The translations under genes were made by a program, and so were the position numbers. Positions 21,722-24,191 of a DNA stretch of 24,191 bases are shown here, piece after piece. The notes under the pieces were generated by a model. The model worked only from the letters and a program-made list of their open reading frames with translations. It was not told where the DNA came from and made no database searches. How positions within the stretch are numbered: the stretch's first letter is position 1; each line of letters begins with the position of its first letter. Origin of the DNA: Proteobacteria bacterium UBA7415. GTDB taxonomy: Bacteria; Pseudomonadota; Gammaproteobacteria; Arenicellales; Arenicellaceae. The stretch lies in contig DKML01000018.1 in assembly GCA_002470515.1 (NCBI GenBank), forward strand, positions 1 to 24,191. Direction: 5' to 3'.

Positions 21722-22425
21722 TATTGAATACCCGACTCGTTTAATTCGCGGTAAGCGTCACAGCCACGCTGCATCCCTCCGTCACACGCCAAGCCAACAT
21801 AATGTTTAGCTTTGCTTTTATCTTGCCTCACTCCTACGCCATTGTTGTATAAGACCCCTAAATTAAAACAAGCGTCCATATCTTCTCCGCCACATGCTTT
21901 TTGGTACAACGAGTTGGCTTTCTGATAATCCTGTTTAACGCCTTGGCCGTTGGCGTATGAGTTCCCTAAATTCAAACAAGCCTTCATAGATTCTCCGTCA
22001 CATGCTTTTTGGTACAACGAGTTGGCTTTCTGATAATCCTGTTTAACTCCTTCGCCATTTCCGTATGAGAGCGCTAAGTTATAACAAGCGTCCATATCTT
22101 CTCCGCCACATGCTTTTTGGTACAACGAGTTGGCTTTCTGATAATCCTGTTTAACTCCTTCGCCATTTTTGTATGAGAACGCTAAATTAAAACAAGCGTC
22201 CATATGTTCTCCGTCACATGCTTTTTGGTACCACGAGATGGCTTTCTGATAATCCTGTTTAACTCCTTCGCCATAGTCGTATGCGACTCCTGCTAAAAAG
22301 CAAGCGGTCATGTCCTGATCGCTGTCACATGCTTTTTGAAAATCCTCTACGGTGTAAGAAGCATTTGCTGCAGATACACTTAATACCAAAGTTAGTAACA
22401 AGTGTATTTTTTTAGTATTAAACAT
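21721..22425 (-). CDS. Exported Sel1-repeat protein
   Basis: A protein of about 234 residues from the ATG at 22425, chosen because GGAG precedes it and a signal peptide follows (FNTKKIHLLLTLVLSVSAANA); the frame is open to 22497 without support. The mature part has five 36-residue Sel1-like repeats with the core YxNGEGVKQDYQKANSLYQKAC. Each has a conserved pair of cysteines, as in the Hcp (Helicobacter cysteine-rich) proteins, where they form disulphides. Sel1 solenoids mediate protein-protein contacts. The DNA of the middle repeats is almost identical over 108-bp units (for example around 21890-22000, 22000-22110 and 22100-22210), so the array has expanded recently. Operon with the KTSC-like gene downstream. 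Confidence 0.85.
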   Translation of the reverse strand: MFNTKKIHLLLTLVLSVSAANASYTVEDFQKACDSDQDMTACFLAGVAYDYGEGVKQDYQKAISWYQKACDGEHMDACFNLAFSYKNGEGVKQDYQKANSLYQKACGGEDMDACYNLALSYGNGEGVKQDYQKANSLYQKACDGESMKACLNLGNSYANGQGVKQDYQKANSLYQKACGGEDMDACFNLGVLYNNGVGVRQDKSKAKHYVGLACDGGMQRGCDAYRELNESGIQ

Positions 22426-22690
22426 TTTCGCTCCAAGGTGAAAAATGGCGTCAAAGCGGTGTCGCCAATAGCAATCATTTACAATATTGTTTCGCACTTA
22501 TTGTTTACCCAACAATAACAATAATACGGATAAGAAGCATTGCGGAGATCGAACTCCTTAGAATACTTGAAGTCTTGAACATCCTCAGCGGCAGGTTTGA
22601 GTTGTGAGTTCAACCATTCAGCTAACGCTATATTGACCCAAAATTAACATATTGAAACATAGCCAGTCTCCGCTTGTTATTCACGAATGC

Positions 22691-23050
22691 CTATTTGCAA
22701 ACAGATGGACAATTCTCCCCAGCACCACCAACACCAGAGTAACATGGGCCCCCAACTCCTGCATAACATGGACCACCAACCCCATCGTATGCTGGACCAC
22801 CCACCCCATCGTAGGCTGGACCACCCACACCGTCATACCTAGGGCCGCCGACTCCACTGTACTCAGGACCACCCACACCTGCATAACATGCGCCACCAAC
22901 TCCGGCATAAGCAGGACCGCCAACTCCTGCATAACATGGGCCACCGACGCCTGCATATCCTTTGCAGTTACAAACATCCTTTGCAGTTGCCGTATTCACA
23001 AATACAAACAAGAAACAAAATACTGTTAAAGATCTCAATAGATATTTCAT
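22691..23050 (-). CDS. Exported octapeptide-repeat protein (YxGVGGPx)10
   Basis: A 119-residue precursor from the ATG at 23050, which has AGAGGA 8 nt upstream and begins a clear signal peptide (KYLLRSLTVFCFLFVFVNTATA). The mature chain is CNC, then ten consecutive octapeptides Y[ASD]GVGG[PA]x (x = C, A, E, R or G), then a CPSVC tail. Four of the repeats end in Cys, so disulphide cross-linking or metal binding is possible. Gly-Pro-Tyr repeats of this kind suggest a secreted or envelope structural or low-complexity protein. The exact function is unknown. The frame is open to 23089 but the extra residues precede the signal peptide. Confidence 0.8.
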   Translation of the reverse strand: MKYLLRSLTVFCFLFVFVNTATAKDVCNCKGYAGVGGPCYAGVGGPAYAGVGGACYAGVGGPEYSGVGGPRYDGVGGPAYDGVGGPAYDGVGGPCYAGVGGPCYSGVGGAGENCPSVCK

Positions 23051-23084
23051 ACTAGAATCCTCTCGGTCTGGGATTAGGAAGTAT

Positions 23085-23435
23085 TCCACAGCCGGTCATT
23101 TGGCGCAATATTGCCCTGATCAGACGTTATCAGGGCATGCGGGCACATGGGAGCAAATTCAGCTTATTTTTGATAAGACGGCAGATTATGTACAGAAGCA
23201 AAAGGACGCTGGGTTGCTAAAAGAAATACCCATGAAAGAATTTAAAGAAGATATCGACACCTTAAGAAGAGCAAGCACTCACTGGATAAGACATACTGGC
23301 GCATCGATGGCATTGGGTGATGGTGAAGACATCAAAGAGATATCAGACACGCTTGGCCACAGTGATCAGCGTATTACAGAAAAGATATACAGTATTAGAG
23401 AGGATGCGCTTAGAGCGACAAAGCGCAGGGTTTGA
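23085..23435 (+). pseudogene. C-terminal fragment of a tyrosine recombinase/integrase
   Basis: The C-terminal catalytic part of a phage-type integrase is readable: a WEQIQLIFDKTADYV helix, then ASTHWIRHTGASMAL (the H-x-x-R box), IKEISDTLGHSD (the H/W position) and KIYSIRE with the nucleophilic tyrosine. The N-terminal domains and the first catalytic arginine are missing. The frame extends upstream into the antisense of the octapeptide-repeat gene without further similarity, so the break is near 23085-23130. A remnant of a former mobile element. Confidence 0.75.
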
Positions 23436-23460
23436 CCTATAAATCTCTGCTCAGTGTCCC

Positions 23461-23814
23461 TTACTCGCACGGAAATGTTTTCTTTAAGCCCAAGACAAGA
23501 AGCATCTCTACAGGAGTATCAGGATCAAAAGGACCTGCAGCGGGTTTTCTAGACTCCAGCATGTTATCAATTATATTAATGTGGTTCTGTGGATTAAGCT
23601 TAAGGCCTGCCGGAGGACAGTATATTTTTACATTATGGAATTCCTCGGACACAGCTTGAGTCCACAGAACACCTGCACCAACGCCCCTAATATATATTTC
23701 AAGGACGTCTCGATCGTCTTCCTTGAGAGATTGATAATCTGAAATGTTCATCGCATCTGCGCGATTGACAAACAATGAAAGCACAACAAAAAATGCTAAT
23801 TTAGATATATTCAC
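23461..23814 (-). CDS. Rap1a/Tai-like exported protein
   Basis: A 117-residue precursor with a signal peptide (1-21, KLAFFVVLSLFVNRADA). The mature domain has the Rap1a/Tai pattern: YIRGVGAGVLW, then IYCPPAGLKLNPQNHINIID, and a C-terminal MLLVLGLKKTFPCE with the conserved two cysteines. In Serratia and relatives, Rap and Tai proteins are periplasmic immunity proteins against type VI secretion amidase effectors; most family members are of unknown role. A truncated paralogue follows upstream at 23869-24007. Confidence 0.7.
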   Translation of the reverse strand: MNISKLAFFVVLSLFVNRADAMNISDYQSLKEDDRDVLEIYIRGVGAGVLWTQAVSEEFHNVKIYCPPAGLKLNPQNHINIIDNMLESRKPAAGPFDPDTPVEMLLVLGLKKTFPCE

Positions 23815-23868
23815 TACAACCTCTCAAGAACAACGCTGTGCACGGAATGGCAAAGTTAATCTGACGCA

Positions 23869-24007
23869 TTACTCGCACGGGAAAGTATTCTCCAAACCAA
23901 ACAGTAGCAGCATCTCTATAGGAGTATCAGACTCAACAGGCTTACCTTCTTCTGAATAAAACTCTATCGTTTTCTCAATTATATCGATGTAGTTCTCGGT
24001 GTAAAGG
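23869..24007 (-). pseudogene. Second Rap1a/Tai-like gene, cut by IS66
   Basis: The C-terminal 45 codons of a paralogue of the 23461-23814 protein: YTENYIDIIEKTIEFY, then SDTPIEMLLLFGLENTFPCE, where the neighbour has DTPVEMLLVLGLKKTFPCE. The frame ends abruptly at 24007/24008, exactly where the IS66 terminal sequence begins, so the rest of the gene lies beyond the insertion or is lost. It shows a tandem duplication before the IS insertion. Confidence 0.8.
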
Positions 24008-24191
24008 GTAAGCGCGTAGTTAGTGATTATTAAGCGGCCGTCTCAGCCGACGCCTCAATAGTATAAGGCAACAACGCCTCAACGTCTTCAACACAAGTCG
24101 CCTGCGGCAGCTCAGTGAATACTCGTTTCAGATACCCGTAAGGCTCAATACCATTAGCCTTAGCCGTTTCAATCAAGCTGTACAGATTAGC
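24008..24191 (-). mobile_element. IS66-family element, partial (one end)
   Basis: The terminal sequence GTAAGCGCGTAGTTAGTG starts at 24008 and matches the GTAAGCG end typical of the IS66 family. The transposase gene follows inward and runs off the window edge. IS66 elements usually make 8-bp target duplications; the outside 8 bp here are TGTAAAGG (24000-24007), which should be repeated at the other end. Confidence 0.85.
24030..24191 (-). CDS. tnpC: IS66 family transposase (TnpC), C-terminal 53 residues
   Basis: Partial gene, entering from the right edge. The translated end reads NLYSLIETAKANGIEPYGYL, then FTELPQATCVEDVEALLPY, the highly conserved C-terminus of IS66 TnpC transposases. The stop codon is 22 bp from the element end. 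Whether the transposase is intact cannot be seen here. Confidence 0.92.
   Translation of the reverse strand, partial: ANLYSLIETAKANGIEPYGYLKRVFTELPQATCVEDVEALLPYTIEASAETAA

Noticed and set aside
21890..22260. Regular near-identical DNA repeats resembling an array
   Set aside because: The period is 108 bp and in frame; these are the Sel1 repeat codons, not CRISPR repeats and spacers.
22479..22638. Minus-strand open stretch of about 50 codons (LAEWLNSQLKPAAEDVQ...)
   Set aside because: No start codon with a ribosome binding site, overlaps the Sel1 upstream region, and no recognisable family; perhaps a gene remnant but not supportable.
22720..22960. Short 24-bp repeats with variable positions, CRISPR-like at first sight
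   Set aside because: They encode the in-frame YxGVGGPx octapeptides behind a signal peptide; there are no spacers of unique sequence.

Overview
The window is accessory DNA of a Gram-negative bacterium, most likely a gammaproteobacterium. The RecA-like protein is close to the gammaproteobacterial form, there are lipobox and Sec signal peptides, and an IS66-family element enters at the right edge. No tRNA or rRNA gene was seen, and no phage structural, conjugation or ordinary housekeeping gene. Most genes are short and hypothetical, set between full-length DNA-metabolism genes, as expected of a large plasmid, an integrative element or a phage-derived island. Which of these it is cannot be decided from 24 kb.

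Layout. (1) 0.4-3.3 kb, plus strand: a small gene plus an AbiEii-type nucleotidyltransferase gene, then a two-gene operon for an exonuclease VII-like nuclease. Its large subunit keeps the catalytic residues but ends in a coiled coil and a transmembrane anchor. (2) 3.5-6.3 kb, minus strand: hypothetical genes, a GNAT-like protein and a protein with three HTH-like repeats. (3) 6.5-19.8 kb: a DNA-metabolism module with an NAD-dependent DNA ligase, RmuC, an orphan C5-cytosine methyltransferase and a second-copy RecA. Between them lie DUF4265, DUF4262, a lipoprotein, a membrane coiled-coil protein, a GIY-YIG gene broken by an in-frame stop, and a second triple-repeat protein. (4) 20.0-21.3 kb: a three-gene operon encoding two proteins with paired CxxC motifs and one small acidic protein. 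(5) 21.4-24.2 kb: exported proteins (KTSC-like, Sel1 repeats, an octapeptide-repeat protein, two Rap1a/Tai-like paralogues), a tyrosine-recombinase fragment, and an IS66 element that has cut the second Rap1a/Tai-like gene.

The strongest shared signal is regulatory. The sequence TTTT(A/G)CGCTA, or a close variant, lies about 60-110 nt before at least seven genes between 8.4 and 18.2 kb, on both strands. In four of them an AATACT/AATAAT-like -10 hexamer follows at exactly the same distance. This suggests that the ligase, the methyltransferase and several hypothetical genes, perhaps recA too, form one element-specific regulon, although they are not in one operon.

The best candidate for an undescribed system is the membrane-anchored exonuclease VII pair next to the AbiEii-like pair. 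A defence role is inferred only from architecture and context.
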